From contig NZ_CP146373.1 in the NCBI RefSeq assembly GCF_037055325.1, positions 1,550,001 to 1,614,000 on the forward strand: 64,000 bases of DNA, written 5' to 3'. Origin of the DNA: Arachnia propionica (GTDB taxonomy: Bacteria; Actinomycetota; Actinomycetes; Propionibacteriales; Propionibacteriaceae). Of the stretch, positions 19,143-28,733 are shown piece after piece (position 1 is the first letter of the stretch; the number at the start of each line of letters is the position of its first letter). A program made the position numbers and the translations under genes. A model generated the notes under the pieces. It had not been told where the DNA came from. It did not search any database and saw only the letters and a list, made by a program, of their open reading frames with translations.

Positions 19143-19253
19143 CCTTGTCACCCTAGAACCACCCACTCCCCGGTGCCGTCTTCTTGGTTGGCGAGTCGGC
19201 GACTTGGGTCCGAAACGCCCACTCGACCGACTTTGCCCGCTTACGATCAAGCC

Positions 19254-19841
19254 ATGCGACTCCTCCTGATCCGTCACGGCGAAACCCAGGCGAACGCCGA
19301 CCACCGGCTTGACACCGCCTACCCGGGCTACCGGTTGACCAATCACGGCCTGACTCAGGCCGCCTCATTGCCGGGGCGGCTTGCCGACGAACCGATCGAG
19401 GCGGTCTACGCTTCCCCACTGACACGCGCACAGCAGACGGCCACTCCCCTCGCCGAATCGCTGGGGTTAGAGGTGCAGATCCTCGACGGGGTGCAGGAGA
19501 TCTCGGCGGGCGTGGAGGAGCTCAATCACGACTGGCGGGCCTATGTGGCGGAGCTGCACGCCTGGTCCTCCGAGAACATGGACTCCTGCCTGGAGGGCGG
19601 CGAGACGGCACGGCAGTTCATGTCCCGTTTCACCGCGGCCATCTCCAGGGTGGAGTCGGCCGGCCACGACTGCGCCGCGGTCGTCAGCCACGGGGCGGCG
19701 CTTCGGGTGTGGACGCTGGCCCAGGACCCCGGTTTCGGCCTGAAGAAGGCACCGCCACTCAGCAACACCCAGTGGATCGTGATGAACGGTTCCTGCCAGG
19801 AGGGCTGGAGCATCGAGCGCTGGGGCGACGCCGTGGCCTGA
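19254..19841 (+). CDS. Histidine phosphatase family protein
   Basis: 195 residues. The phosphoacceptor motif RHGE (7-10), ASPLTRAQQTA, a central LEGGETARQF and the second catalytic His in VVSHGAALR mark the phosphoglycerate-mutase-like phosphatase superfamily. The substrate is not clear; fructose-2,6-bisphosphatase-like or general phosphomonoesterase activity are both usual. ATG 19254 begins the family strand directly. It is divergent from hpt. Confidence 0.9.
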   Translation: MRLLLIRHGETQANADHRLDTAYPGYRLTNHGLTQAASLPGRLADEPIEAVYASPLTRAQQTATPLAESLGLEVQILDGVQEISAGVEELNHDWRAYVAELHAWSSENMDSCLEGGETARQFMSRFTAAISRVESAGHDCAAVVSHGAALRVWTLAQDPGFGLKKAPPLSNTQWIVMNGSCQEGWSIERWGDAVA

Positions 19842-19880
19842 CCCAGGCAGAGGATTCCACCAGCGAGAAAGTCGCCGGAC

Positions 19881-20258
19881 TCAACGTTCCTCGGGGATCA
19901 CGGGCCCCTGGGTGGTGCCCGGAGTCCCGTCGCCGCGCTCCCAGCGGACCACCATGCCCTGCTTGGCACCGAACCGGGCCAGGTGAACACCCACGACCTC
20001 CTCCAACCGCTCGAGGTGCTCCTCGGTCGTGGACAGGCGCAGCACCAGGGCGTCGCCGTCGCAGGAGAGTTCGACGATGCCGGTGGTCGGGCCCTCACGG
20101 TTGAATTCCAGGGAACCGGTCGCGCCCTCCTCGTCCCAGACGGCGGTAATCTTGCGTCCCATGTGCCCGGCCAACTGCTTGCCGTAGCGGGCAGGGCGTT
20201 CCGTCAGCACCCGCGCGCTCGAGGTGCGGGAAAAGGCATGCGTTTCTAAGGTGCTCAT
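19881..20258 (-). CDS. DUF2218 domain protein
   Basis: 125 residues. The start MSTLETHAFSRTSSARVLTERPARYGKQLAGHMGRK and the middle FNREGPTTGIVELSCDGDALVLRL, then HLERFG-like HLARFGAKQGMVVRW, fit the DUF2218 family of small soluble proteins. Some members lie near metal-related genes, but their function is not established. ATG 20258 is chosen because the upstream extension reads as non-coding. Convergent with the phosphatase gene. Confidence 0.8.
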   Translation of the reverse strand: MSTLETHAFSRTSSARVLTERPARYGKQLAGHMGRKITAVWDEEGATGSLEFNREGPTTGIVELSCDGDALVLRLSTTEEHLERLEEVVGVHLARFGAKQGMVVRWERGDGTPGTTQGPVIPEER

Positions 20259-20540
20259 GGGACCATCCTTACCCACCCACCCAACGGACACCAGCCCCGA
20301 CACCGCGAGGAGAGCGCTGAATAATCTCTGCACTCCAATCCCGGACCCACAACCCCACCTTTGGTAGGACCAATGCGTCCAAACCTTGTCCGGCGGGCAC
20401 CTTTCAGCCGAAACGAATCAACCCCGAGGTCATTTGTTCGCCCGAGCTGGGCTAGGGTTGGGATGTCGAGGACTACCAGTCTCGAAACCAGGCAGCCATT
20501 TCCCCGCGATGGCTTGTCAGAAGGATTTGGACGGAGAGCG

Positions 20541-22409
20541 ATGAGCACAGAATCAACGAGCGCGGCCGAGATCAGTCTCGCCGCCGACTTCGCCACTCCC
20601 AGCCTTGCCGACTGGGAGAAAGAGGTGCTGAAGGTACTCAACCGGAAGCGCCCCGAGGGCAAAGAACTTAACATCGAGCAGGCATACAAGCGCCTGACGA
20701 GCCACACTGTCGATGGGCTCGTGATCAAGCCGCTGTACACCATTGACGACGGCGTCGAGGAGCTTGGTTTCCCCGGAGTGGCCCCATTCACGCGCGGCAC
20801 CATGGTCCGCGCGGGAGAGATGGATGAGGGCTGGTTTAGCGCTCAGCTCGTCGAGGAACCCGACCCGGCTGAGGCCCGCAAGGCTGTCGACACCGACCTG
20901 GAGCGCGGCACCTCCGCGGTCTGGGTACGCGTGGATCCCGATGCAGTCCCCGCCGACAAGCTGGCCGAGGTCCTGAGTGATGTCCTGTTCGACCTCGCCC
21001 CCACCCACGTTTCCTCCAACACCGACGAGCTGGCTGCCGCCGAGGCACTGGCCGCAGCTTTCACCGCGTCCGGCAAGGAGAACATCCGTGGCAGCCTCGG
21101 CGTTGACCCGATCGGTTTCGCCGCTCTGAACGGCACCACCCCTGACCTGTCGGTGATCGCGAAGGCCGTGGAGCTGGCCAAGCCCTTCCCGGGTGTGCGT
21201 CCCATCGTCGTGGATGCCTCCCGCTACGACTCCATGGGCGCCGGTGACGTCGCCCAGTTGGCCTACGCGCTGGCCACAGGCGTCGAGTACGTGCGTGCCC
21301 TCACCGATCTCGGTCTGAGCGCCAACGAAGCTTTCGACAGCATCCTGTTCAGGGTTTCGGCGAACACCAACCAGTTCGTCACCATCTCCCGACTGCGCGC
21401 GCTGCGCACCCTGTGGAACCGGGTCGGCGAGGTACTCGGGGTGACCCCGGAAAAGCGTGGAGCGGTGCAGCACGCCGTCACCTCGCTGCGGGAGATCACC
21501 CGCGACGACGCCTACGTCAACGTGCTGCGTGGCACCATCTCGGCCTTCGCGGCGGCCATCGGCCAGGCGGAGACCATCACGGTGCTGCCGCTGGACACCG
21601 CGATCGGTCTTCCCGACGTCCTGACCCGACGCATCGCCCGCAACACCCAGGTGGTGCTGGCCGAGGAGTCGAACATCGGTCGCGTCAACGACCCAGCCGG
21701 TGGCGCCTGGTTCGTCGAGTCCATGACCAAGCAGCTCTGCGAGAAGGCCTGGGAGCTGTTCGGTCAGCTCGATGAGAAGGGCATGGCGGCAGCCATCGTC
21801 GATGGCACCATCGCTGCCCAGCTCAAGGAGATCAACGAGGCCCGCGCCAAGCTGCTCGCCACCCGCAAGCTGCCACTGACGGGCGTCTCGATGTTCCCGA
21901 ACCACCTCGAGAAGGCCCTCGAACGCACCCCGCGCCCCGAAGCCCCGAAGCTCGGCGGCATCCCGTTCGTGCGCGACAGCCAGGTCTTCGAGGATCTGCG
22001 GGACCGTTCCAAAGCCGCTAAGAAGACCCCAACAGTGCTGCTGGCCTGCCTCGGCACCCGGCGCGACTTCGGTGGCCGCGAGGGCTTCACCTCGAACCTG
22101 TACCACGTGGGTGGCATCAACACCGTGATCGCGGAGGGCACCGATCCGGAGGTGTTCGTCAAAGCCATGAAGGATGCGGACACCACCATCGCAATCCTGT
22201 GCTCCAGCGCGAAGGTCTACGCCGCCCACGGCCTGGCCGTCGCGAAGGCTCTCAAGGAGGCGGGCGCCCAGGAGGTGCGGGTCGCCGGGCAGCTGAAGGA
22301 ACTCGGAGGCGACGAGGCCGAGGTGAACGCTGTGATTGACGGCAACGTCTTCGACGGAATGAACGTGGTGGAGCTGCTGACCTCCACCCTGGACAAGCTG
22401 GAGGCCTGA
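20541..22409 (+). CDS. mutA: Methylmalonyl-CoA mutase small subunit
   Basis: 622 residues. It has the family barrel and a C-terminal flavodoxin-like domain, but the cobalamin-binding DxHxxG motif is replaced (GTRRDFGGREG), as expected for the non-catalytic beta subunit. It pairs with MutB to interconvert succinyl-CoA and methylmalonyl-CoA, the B12-dependent step of propionate fermentation. ATG 20541 follows GGAGAGCG. mutB begins 3 bases after the stop. The cobalamin genes 8 kb downstream supply its cofactor in principle. Confidence 0.97.
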   Translation: MSTESTSAAEISLAADFATPSLADWEKEVLKVLNRKRPEGKELNIEQAYKRLTSHTVDGLVIKPLYTIDDGVEELGFPGVAPFTRGTMVRAGEMDEGWFSAQLVEEPDPAEARKAVDTDLERGTSAVWVRVDPDAVPADKLAEVLSDVLFDLAPTHVSSNTDELAAAEALAAAFTASGKENIRGSLGVDPIGFAALNGTTPDLSVIAKAVELAKPFPGVRPIVVDASRYDSMGAGDVAQLAYALATGVEYVRALTDLGLSANEAFDSILFRVSANTNQFVTISRLRALRTLWNRVGEVLGVTPEKRGAVQHAVTSLREITRDDAYVNVLRGTISAFAAAIGQAETITVLPLDTAIGLPDVLTRRIARNTQVVLAEESNIGRVNDPAGGAWFVESMTKQLCEKAWELFGQLDEKGMAAAIVDGTIAAQLKEINEARAKLLATRKLPLTGVSMFPNHLEKALERTPRPEAPKLGGIPFVRDSQVFEDLRDRSKAAKKTPTVLLACLGTRRDFGGREGFTSNLYHVGGINTVIAEGTDPEVFVKAMKDADTTIAILCSSAKVYAAHGLAVAKALKEAGAQEVRVAGQLKELGGDEAEVNAVIDGNVFDGMNVVELLTSTLDKLEA

Positions 22410-22412
22410 GCA

Positions 22413-24605
22413 ATGACCACGATTCCCCGTTTCGGCTCGGTCGACCTGAACGGCGACGGTATCCCCACCGACGCCAAGACGCAGTTCGACGACCATTTCC
22501 ACCAGGTCGGTCACTCCGCCGGCTGGCAGACCCCAGAGCACATCCTGGTGCCGCCGCTGTTCGGCAGCGGCGACCTGGAGGGCCTGGACTTCCTCGCCAC
22601 CCGCCCCGGCATCGCCCCCTACCTGCGTGGCCCCTACGCGACGATGTACGTGAACCAGCCGTGGACGATCCGCCAGTACGCGGGTTTCTCCACCGCCGAG
22701 GAGTCGAACGCCTTCTACCGCCGCAACCTCGCTGCCGGCCAGAAGGGTCTGTCGATCGCCTTCGACCTGGCCACCCACCGCGGCTACGACTCCGACCACC
22801 CGCGCGTGGCCGGTGACGTCGGCATGGCCGGTGTGGCCGTCGACTCCATCCTGGACATGCGGCAGCTGTTCGACGGCATCCCGCTGGACCAGATGTCGGT
22901 GTCGATGACCATGAACGGCGCGGTGCTTCCGGTGTTGGCGCTTTATGTCGTCGCCGCTGAGGAGCAGGGCGTCAAGCCCGAACAGCTGGCCGGAACCATT
23001 CAGAACGACATTCTGAAGGAGTTCATGGTCCGCAACACCTACATCTACCCGCCGCAGCCGTCGATGAAGATCATCGCCGACATCTTCGCCTTCACCAGCG
23101 CGAACATGCCGCGGTTCAACTCCATCTCCATCTCCGGCTATCACATGCAGGAAGCCGGCGCGACCGCCGACATCGAGATGGCCTACACCCTGGCCGACGG
23201 CGTCGAGTACATCCGCGCCGGCGAGTCGGTGGGCCTGACGGTCGACGCGTTCGCTCCGCGGCTGTCGTTCTTCTGGGCGATCGGCATGAACTTCTTCATG
23301 GAGGTCGCGAAGATGCGCGCCGCCCGCATGCTGTGGGCACGTCTGGTGCGCGGCTTCAACCCGAAGAACCCGAAGTCGATGAGCCTGCGCACGCACTCGC
23401 AGACCTCCGGCTGGTCGCTGACCGCACAGGACGTCTACAACAACGTGGTGCGCACCTGCATCGAGGCCATGGCCGCGACCCAGGGCCACACGCAGTCGCT
23501 GCACACCAACGCTCTCGACGAGGCCATCGCGTTGCCGACGGACTTCTCCGCCCGCATCGCCCGCAACACCCAGCTGTTCATCCAGCAGGAGTCGAAGACC
23601 TGCCAGACGGTGGATCCGTGGGCCGGTTCGGCGTATGTGGAGAAGCTCACCGATCAGCTAGCCCGCAAAGGCTGGGAGCGCATCCAGGAGGTCGAGCAGG
23701 CCGGCGGCATGGCCAAGGCCATCGAGCAGGGCATCCCGAAGATGCGCATCGAGGAGGCCGCGGCCCGCACCCAGGCCCGTATCGACTCGGGCCGCCAGCC
23801 CGTGATCGGCGTCAACAAGTTCACCCTCGACCACGAGGACGAGCTGGAGGTGCTGAAGGTCGACAACCGCGCGGTCCGTGAGCAGCAGATCGCGAAGCTG
23901 GAGCGGCTGCGCGCCGAACGCGACGAGGCAGTCACCCAGCAGATGCTGGAGCGCGTCACCTGGGCGGCGGGGAACCCGGATCCGACGGACCCGGACCGCA
24001 ACCTGCTGAAGGTCGCGATCGACGCGGCCCGCGCGAAGGCCTCCGTCGGCGAGATCTCCGACGCACTGGAGAAGGTCTACGGGCGCTACACCGCACAGAT
24101 CCGTACCATTTCTGGTGTGTACAACAAGGAATCCGGTTCCTCCGAAGCGGTTGCAAAGGCCCGTAAGCTCGTCGAGGAGTTCGAGCAGGAAGAGGGACGT
24201 CGTCCCCGTATCCTGATCGCGAAGATGGGCCAGGACGGTCACGACCGCGGCCAGAAGGTCATCGCCACGGCCTACGCCGATCTCGGCATGGACGTCGACG
24301 TCGGCCCCCTGTTCCAGACCCCCGAGGAAGCCGCGCGGCAGGCCGTCGAGTCCGACGTGCACGTCGTGGGCGCCTCCTCCCTGGCGGCCGGTCACCTCAC
24401 CCTGGTGCCCGAGCTGCGCAAGGAGCTGGACAAGCTGGGGCGGCAGGACATCATGGTCGTGGTCGGCGGCGTGATCCCGAGCCAGGACTTCCAGGAGCTG
24501 CGCGAGAACGGCGCGGACGCGATCTACCCGCCGGGCACCAACATCCCGGAGGCCGCGATCGACCTCCTCGAGGTCCTCAACAAGCGCCTCCACGGCGACA
24601 AGTGA
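22413..24605 (+). CDS. mutB: Methylmalonyl-CoA mutase large subunit
   Basis: 730 residues, full length. The catalytic barrel has [16 protein letters not shown], the phrase [15 protein letters not shown], and [15 protein letters not shown]. The C-terminal B12 domain has the intact DGHDRG motif whose His binds the cobalt from below, then the [16 protein letters not shown] and GASSLAAGH signature. It is the catalytic alpha subunit of the mutA-mutB heterodimer. The gene is followed by a GC-rich hairpin. Confidence 0.98.
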   Translation: MTTIPRFGSVDLNGDGIPTDAKTQFDDHFHQVGHSAGWQTPEHILVPPLFGSGDLEGLDFLATRPGIAPYLRGPYATMYVNQPWTIRQYAGFSTAEESNAFYRRNLAAGQKGLSIAFDLATHRGYDSDHPRVAGDVGMAGVAVDSILDMRQLFDGIPLDQMSVSMTMNGAVLPVLALYVVAAEEQGVKPEQLAGTIQNDILKEFMVRNTYIYPPQPSMKIIADIFAFTSANMPRFNSISISGYHMQEAGATADIEMAYTLADGVEYIRAGESVGLTVDAFAPRLSFFWAIGMNFFMEVAKMRAARMLWARLVRGFNPKNPKSMSLRTHSQTSGWSLTAQDVYNNVVRTCIEAMAATQGHTQSLHTNALDEAIALPTDFSARIARNTQLFIQQESKTCQTVDPWAGSAYVEKLTDQLARKGWERIQEVEQAGGMAKAIEQGIPKMRIEEAAARTQARIDSGRQPVIGVNKFTLDHEDELEVLKVDNRAVREQQIAKLERLRAERDEAVTQQMLERVTWAAGNPDPTDPDRNLLKVAIDAARAKASVGEISDALEKVYGRYTAQIRTISGVYNKESGSSEAVAKARKLVEEFEQEEGRRPRILIAKMGQDGHDRGQKVIATAYADLGMDVDVGPLFQTPEEAARQAVESDVHVVGASSLAAGHLTLVPELRKELDKLGRQDIMVVVGGVIPSQDFQELRENGADAIYPPGTNIPEAAIDLLEVLNKRLHGDK

Positions 24606-24618
24606 TCCCGTAACCAAG

Positions 24619-24650
24619 AGCGGTCCGTCCCTTTCCCGGGGCGGGCCGCT
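24619..24650 (+). terminator. Terminator hairpin after mutB
   Basis: AGCGGTCCGTCCC pairs with GGGGCGGGCCGCT through GC and two G-T pairs. It lies 14 bases after the mutB stop. Confidence 0.7.
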
Positions 24651-24742
24651 TCGCGTACTCACCGCATCATCCCCCGACCCGATTCCGCAGGAACAACCTC
24701 CTCGCTCAATCCTGGGGATACAGATCACGGATACGCAGTTTT

Positions 24743-25390
24743 TCAGTTCGTCGCGCGCTCGTAGCGGGTCGCCTGGATTCCCCGTGCCCCTCTCATGGCG
24801 ACCCGGCCCGACCCTTGCAGACGACGCAGCGCAAACCGGAGCTGGCCTTAACCGGTTTCCCGCTTCAACTCGGTCATCGTCCTGGGCTGTGTGAGAGCCG
24901 CGAGCACTGCTGAACCGTGACGGGTGATTCCCTCTTTCCCGCCCTCCGCAGTTGCCGTCGCCGGGCCGGGGCCCGGCCGGCCAAGCTGTCCCTCGGAGAC
25001 TCCCCACAGACCTCCCGGGTTCGTCACCACGAGCCGGTCAGTCATCAAGCGGATCTCGACGCGTTTTGAGCCCGTTATGGGGTCGAGGTTCCGATGAGCC
25101 AGGGCATTGGCGATTATCTCCCTGACAGCGCGCATCAGCAGTTCGGGCTGGTCGACGCCGTGACCTCGTTCGTCATATCCCATGGTGGATCGGGTGTTTC
25201 GTTCCACCCACTCCATGGTGTCGGCAAGCAGATCGGGAATCGAACCGACGAAGTGAACCAGGTCCCGGGTCCGTGCCCCACCGCTCCTGTCCGCGAGTTG
25301 CACGGCGGCGGTGACTCCCAGGCTCGGTGACCAGGACTGTGGCGCGTTTCCCAGCGCATACAGCCCAGCCAACTTCCCACGTAGGATCCG
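24743..25390 (-). pseudogene. Remnant of a RecG-like/AlbA-type ATP-binding protein
   Basis: The minus strand encodes, from about 25390, GKLAGLYALGN, DTMEWVERNTRSTMGYDERGH, AVREIIANALAHRNLDP and NPGGLWGVSEGQLGRPG. These are typical of the HATPase_c_4 domain of RecG-like putative transcriptional regulators. After GRPG a large part of the usual protein is missing and the frame jumps to a winged-helix end (LTQPRTMTELKRETG). A TAA at about 24849 interrupts it, and the same frame continues with GQLRFALRRLQGSGRV and TRYERATN to a TGA at 24743. The N-terminal AlbA domain is absent; at 25390 the sequence joins the ankyrin gene in another frame. So it is broken by at least one deletion, one stop and a junction. 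Confidence 0.85.
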
Positions 25391-26585
25391 GGGCGACGCC
25401 GAGGAGCCGCTGCAGTTGCCCCAGCGCATCCTCGGCCACCTCCAGCCGGGGCAGGCAGGCGGCAAGAAGTCCGGGGCGCAGCAGGCCGCGATGGAACTCG
25501 AAGGCCCCTCCCGACCGGGCCAGGGCGGCGCGGGCCTCCTGGGTGACGGGCACCCCCGCGTCAAGCAGCATCCGGGCGATCGCGAGGGTGGTGGGAAGGT
25601 CTCTCATCGCTCCGGTGAGGCATTCCACCAGGGGCGATGGGGAAGCACCGCTCGGGTCGGGATCGGCACCGAGATCCAGCAGCGTCGCCACCACCTCGGG
25701 ACGCCGCTCCCGGCAGGCAATGGCGAGCGGATTGCCATCCCCTTCCCTGTTGATGTCGGCCCCCAGCTCCACCAGTTCGCGAAGACGTGTGGTGGCACCG
25801 GCCACGATCGCCTCGTGGAATGCGCTGGTTGGTTGTTCGTGGCACCTGTCGAGGTCGGCGCCCCGGGTCTCCACCAGCCACCGGAAAACCTCCAGCGGGG
25901 TTTCGGGAACCATGTGGGCCTCGGTCCGGGAACCCCACAGGGTTGCATCGACGTTGCGTACCCGGAGAATCCGCTTCAGCTCCTCTGCGCTCCTGGTGCG
26001 GCACAGCACAACCCAGTCGTCGGGCAGCAGCGAGGGCTTGTGCCCCAACGTCGACCCCGGTTCGGGTGCGTGTCGGAGGATGCGCAGGTACAACGCGATG
26101 TCCTCCGGGATCTCGTCCGCGACCTCCTCGCCGCGACGATGGTCGTCCCAGTCCCGGAGTACCACCTTGACCCAGGCCGCCCGGCCACCGGCTCGTTCCA
26201 TCCCCGGATGCACCGCCCCGGTGATCTTGAACTGCGCCATCGCCATGGCCATCATCCGGGTCGCCAGCTCCCGCAACCCAGCCTGCCCGGTCTCGTCAGC
26301 ATTCAGCCAAGCCTGGATGTTCCCATCGGAACCCAGCCACACCTCCCGGGGAACACCGGATGCAGTGCCGGTTTCGTCCCGGAGCCCGGAGAGGTCGTCA
26401 CCACCGCCATCGGTGTACCAGGCCTCCACGCGCCGCAACATCCCGATGCCCTCCGGACTCCCGAACGGCGAACGCGGATCGGTGATGTCGTGGTACCAGG
26501 CGGGCACCGTAGCGGCGAAGACCGGGTGGCTGGTGGTGGGCGACGGCACCCCGCCGGGAAGATCGAACCAGTGTGTGACGGCCAT
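25173..26585 (-). CDS. Ankyrin-repeat protein with out-of-frame C-terminus
   Basis: 470 residues as read. The first 200 residues are not recognised (MAVTHWFDLPGGVPS start, many Trp). Ankyrin repeats cover about 225-345: FHEAIVAGATTRLRELVELGADIN, then NPLAIACRERRPEVVATLLDLGADPD, and a weaker third. From about residue 400 the frame runs over the ATPase remnant in a different reading frame, so the natural C-terminus has probably been lost. It may still be expressed as a truncated protein with a nonsense tail. ATG 26585. No partner is evident. Confidence 0.65.
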   Translation of the reverse strand: MAVTHWFDLPGGVPSPTTSHPVFAATVPAWYHDITDPRSPFGSPEGIGMLRRVEAWYTDGGGDDLSGLRDETGTASGVPREVWLGSDGNIQAWLNADETGQAGLRELATRMMAMAMAQFKITGAVHPGMERAGGRAAWVKVVLRDWDDHRRGEEVADEIPEDIALYLRILRHAPEPGSTLGHKPSLLPDDWVVLCRTRSAEELKRILRVRNVDATLWGSRTEAHMVPETPLEVFRWLVETRGADLDRCHEQPTSAFHEAIVAGATTRLRELVELGADINREGDGNPLAIACRERRPEVVATLLDLGADPDPSGASPSPLVECLTGAMRDLPTTLAIARMLLDAGVPVTQEARAALARSGGAFEFHRGLLRPGLLAACLPRLEVAEDALGQLQRLLGVAPDPTWEVGWAVCAGKRATVLVTEPGSHRRRATRGQERWGTDPGPGSLRRFDSRSACRHHGVGGTKHPIHHGI

Positions 26586-26797
26586 GCTTGAGCCTAGAGC
26601 TTGCGCAGTTATCCTCGACGCATGATGACCGGAGGCATCACGCCACGTCGCACGGGATTCTTCGATAGCCTCGACGCGAAGAGGCTTTGTGCTGATGGCG
26701 AGAAGATTCCCGGGGAAGGTCGTAACGATGCCGTCTCAAGCGACCCAGCCAGCCGTATAGTGGATTTGGTCGATTCACAAGAGGGGGAAAACTATCA

Positions 26798-27190
26798 ATG
26801 GTTGTCGTCGGTCTCGTGCTCGCCGGAATCGCAGCGCTCATACACGTGTTCATCTTCTATCTCGAATCGATCGCATGGACGGGAGAACGCGCCCGAAAAA
26901 TCTTCGGCACCGGGACCGTCGAGCGGGCCGAGGCGCAACAAGAACTCGCCTTCAACCAGGGTTTCTACAACCTTTTCCTGGCCGTCGTGACGGGCCTTGG
27001 CATCGTTGTCCACACCGCAGGGCAGCACGTGGTGGGTGAGACGTTGGTGTTCACGGGAGCCGGATCGATGGTGGCGGCCAGCCTCGTCCTTCTGCTGTCC
27101 AGCCCTGACAAGGCATCCGCCGCACTCAAGCAGGGTGTGATCCCAGCCCTCGGCGTGATCGCGCTGCTGATCGGCCTGATCACCTCCTGA
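26798..27190 (+). CDS. DUF1304 family membrane protein
   Basis: 130 residues with four membrane spans (about 3-22, 50-68, 78-94 and 108-127). The marks are LIHVFIFYLESIAW and the NQGFYNLFLA motif, as in DUF1304 proteins. Function unknown. The ribosome binding site is a strong GAGGGGG at 26781-26787. A TATAGT at about 26756 may be its -10 box. It overlaps the convergent membrane gene by 11 bases. Confidence 0.88.
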   Translation: MVVVGLVLAGIAALIHVFIFYLESIAWTGERARKIFGTGTVERAEAQQELAFNQGFYNLFLAVVTGLGIVVHTAGQHVVGETLVFTGAGSMVAASLVLLLSSPDKASAALKQGVIPALGVIALLIGLITS

Positions 27191-28136
27191 CGAGGATCGC
27201 GGACTTTCTCAACCGGTACAGGTAGATCAGGAGCACCACCAGCGACTCCGCAATGGGAAGAAGCCCATAGTGTCCCAGGTTCAGCTCGACACCAACCCCG
27301 GACATCAAGCGGACGACATCACCGAACACCGAGAGGGGCAGCCTGGCAAACCAGCCGAAGCCGGGCACATCCCCCAGCAGCAGGGCGAGGGCGGGCTGCA
27401 CCACCGCCAGGGCCGGCATCAAACAGTTGATCAGCATCAGTTTCCCGGTGCGCAGCCCCGGCAGAGCGCGAATGAGATGCAGGAAGAGCCACATGCCGAC
27501 GCAGTAGAGCCCCAGCATGGGAACCACCTGCGCCAAGGACATGCCGCCAGAGAAGGGCACCACGCAGAGCATGGCCGCGACCACCAGCCCCGCCGGCACC
27601 AGTACCACCGCCCAGATCTGCTGGTCGGTGAGCCCTCTCCTGGGCCTTCGCGGGGATGTGGCGAGCCACCGACCATAGCCACCGGTCAGCAGGCAGCTCA
27701 GCAGCGGGGCCGTCACCTGGTCCAGACCGAATTCGCCCGGATTGCCGAACCAGCCGTCTTCCGTGACGTTCACGAGCCCCAACGCCATCTGCCATCCGCT
27801 GGTCGCAAACCCCGCCAGCAGGGCCAGCACCTGCAGCGACCCCACCGTCGCCCACCGGAATCCCGGGAGACGCTGAAAACGTCGCGCCAATACCAGCGTG
27901 ACTGTCATCCCGAACGCATAGAAGACCAGCGGCAGCAGCGCCTGCGGGGTGAACAACACCCGCGGATCCCATCCGTCCACGGCTTCCCGGCCCGCCGGTT
28001 CCCTCGGCTCGACGTCCCACCACGCGACGAGTTCCGGCACCATGGGCACCCACCGCCACAGCTGCCACGTCACGGCGCAGCCCATCAGGATCCACACCAG
28101 CCGACGAACTTCGCGCTGGCGAAGCGTTCTGCCCAT
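27180..28136 (-). CDS. Polytopic membrane protein coupled to the Imm53-like gene
   Basis: 318 residues, not recognised. About eight hydrophobic segments are spread over the whole length, with an extracytoplasmic-looking loop WWDVEPREPAGREAVDGWDPR after the first. The ATG at 28136 overlaps the stop of the immunity gene as TGATG, so translation is coupled, and AGAGGT stands just before. The coupling suggests a joint role with the Imm53-like protein. Nothing in it resembles a toxin domain I know. Confidence 0.75.
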   Translation of the reverse strand: MGRTLRQREVRRLVWILMGCAVTWQLWRWVPMVPELVAWWDVEPREPAGREAVDGWDPRVLFTPQALLPLVFYAFGMTVTLVLARRFQRLPGFRWATVGSLQVLALLAGFATSGWQMALGLVNVTEDGWFGNPGEFGLDQVTAPLLSCLLTGGYGRWLATSPRRPRRGLTDQQIWAVVLVPAGLVVAAMLCVVPFSGGMSLAQVVPMLGLYCVGMWLFLHLIRALPGLRTGKLMLINCLMPALAVVQPALALLLGDVPGFGWFARLPLSVFGDVVRLMSGVGVELNLGHYGLLPIAESLVVLLIYLYRLRKSAILVRR

Positions 28137-28453
28137 CACACCTCTGGAAGCTCTGCCCAATCGAGGAAGATGTCCAGGGCCTCGGTGAGGCTTTTGGGGC
28201 CGCAGAATGCCTCGAATCGACGCCGCACAACCGTTTCGCCGGTGTCCACGGCTCGGGCGTAGATCCAGTCGTCATTGAGGCGCTCCACGACGAAGTCCTC
28301 GAACGGGGCGTGCTCCAGGTCGGTTCCCGTCAGATCCACCTCGACCTTCCAGCCCGGATTGTCGAGAGTTTCCACCGTGATCCCGCGGTCGCTTTCCCAG
28401 GTCCCGTCGCACTGTGCCATGTACCAGTCCTGAACACGTTCCAGAGCGTTCAC
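28136..28453 (-). CDS. Imm53-like immunity protein
   Basis: 105 residues. It begins with an LERVQDWYMAQCDGTWE stretch, followed by GITVETLDNPGWKVEVDLTGT, NDDWIYARAV, FCGPKSLTEALDIFLDW. This order is that of immunity protein family Imm53, found beside polymorphic toxins and as stand-alone genes. Start is GTG at 28453 with GGGGGAAG upstream. There is no toxin gene next to it, so it may be an orphan that protects against toxins of neighbours, or have another role. Confidence 0.8.
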   Translation of the reverse strand: MNALERVQDWYMAQCDGTWESDRGITVETLDNPGWKVEVDLTGTDLEHAPFEDFVVERLNDDWIYARAVDTGETVVRRRFEAFCGPKSLTEALDIFLDWAELPEV

Positions 28454-28733
28454 GATTCTTCCCCCACACGGTCCGGGACATCCCGGTGCGCTCCCGCCCC
28501 CATCACAATGACCTGCATGCCGCCCCCGCGCCTCCTTCGCCCCGCTCACCCGGCGGGGTCGTCCGTTTCATATTCATGTTGTGTTTCCTGCTCAGCTGAA
28601 ACCGGCCATAGTTTCACAGACCTTCCCCCGGGATGGGAAAAATCGACAGACTCCATTGAGAGGTTCGGCAATCGGTCCTACAGCTCACCGAAGGGTACCG
28701 GTCTTCGGCAGCTCCGGGCGGACCGGGTGCCGG

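Noticed and set aside
20553..23504. A 983-codon minus-strand open frame across mutA and mutB
   Set aside because: Shadow of the two mutase genes; composition follows codon-position bias and no motif is present.
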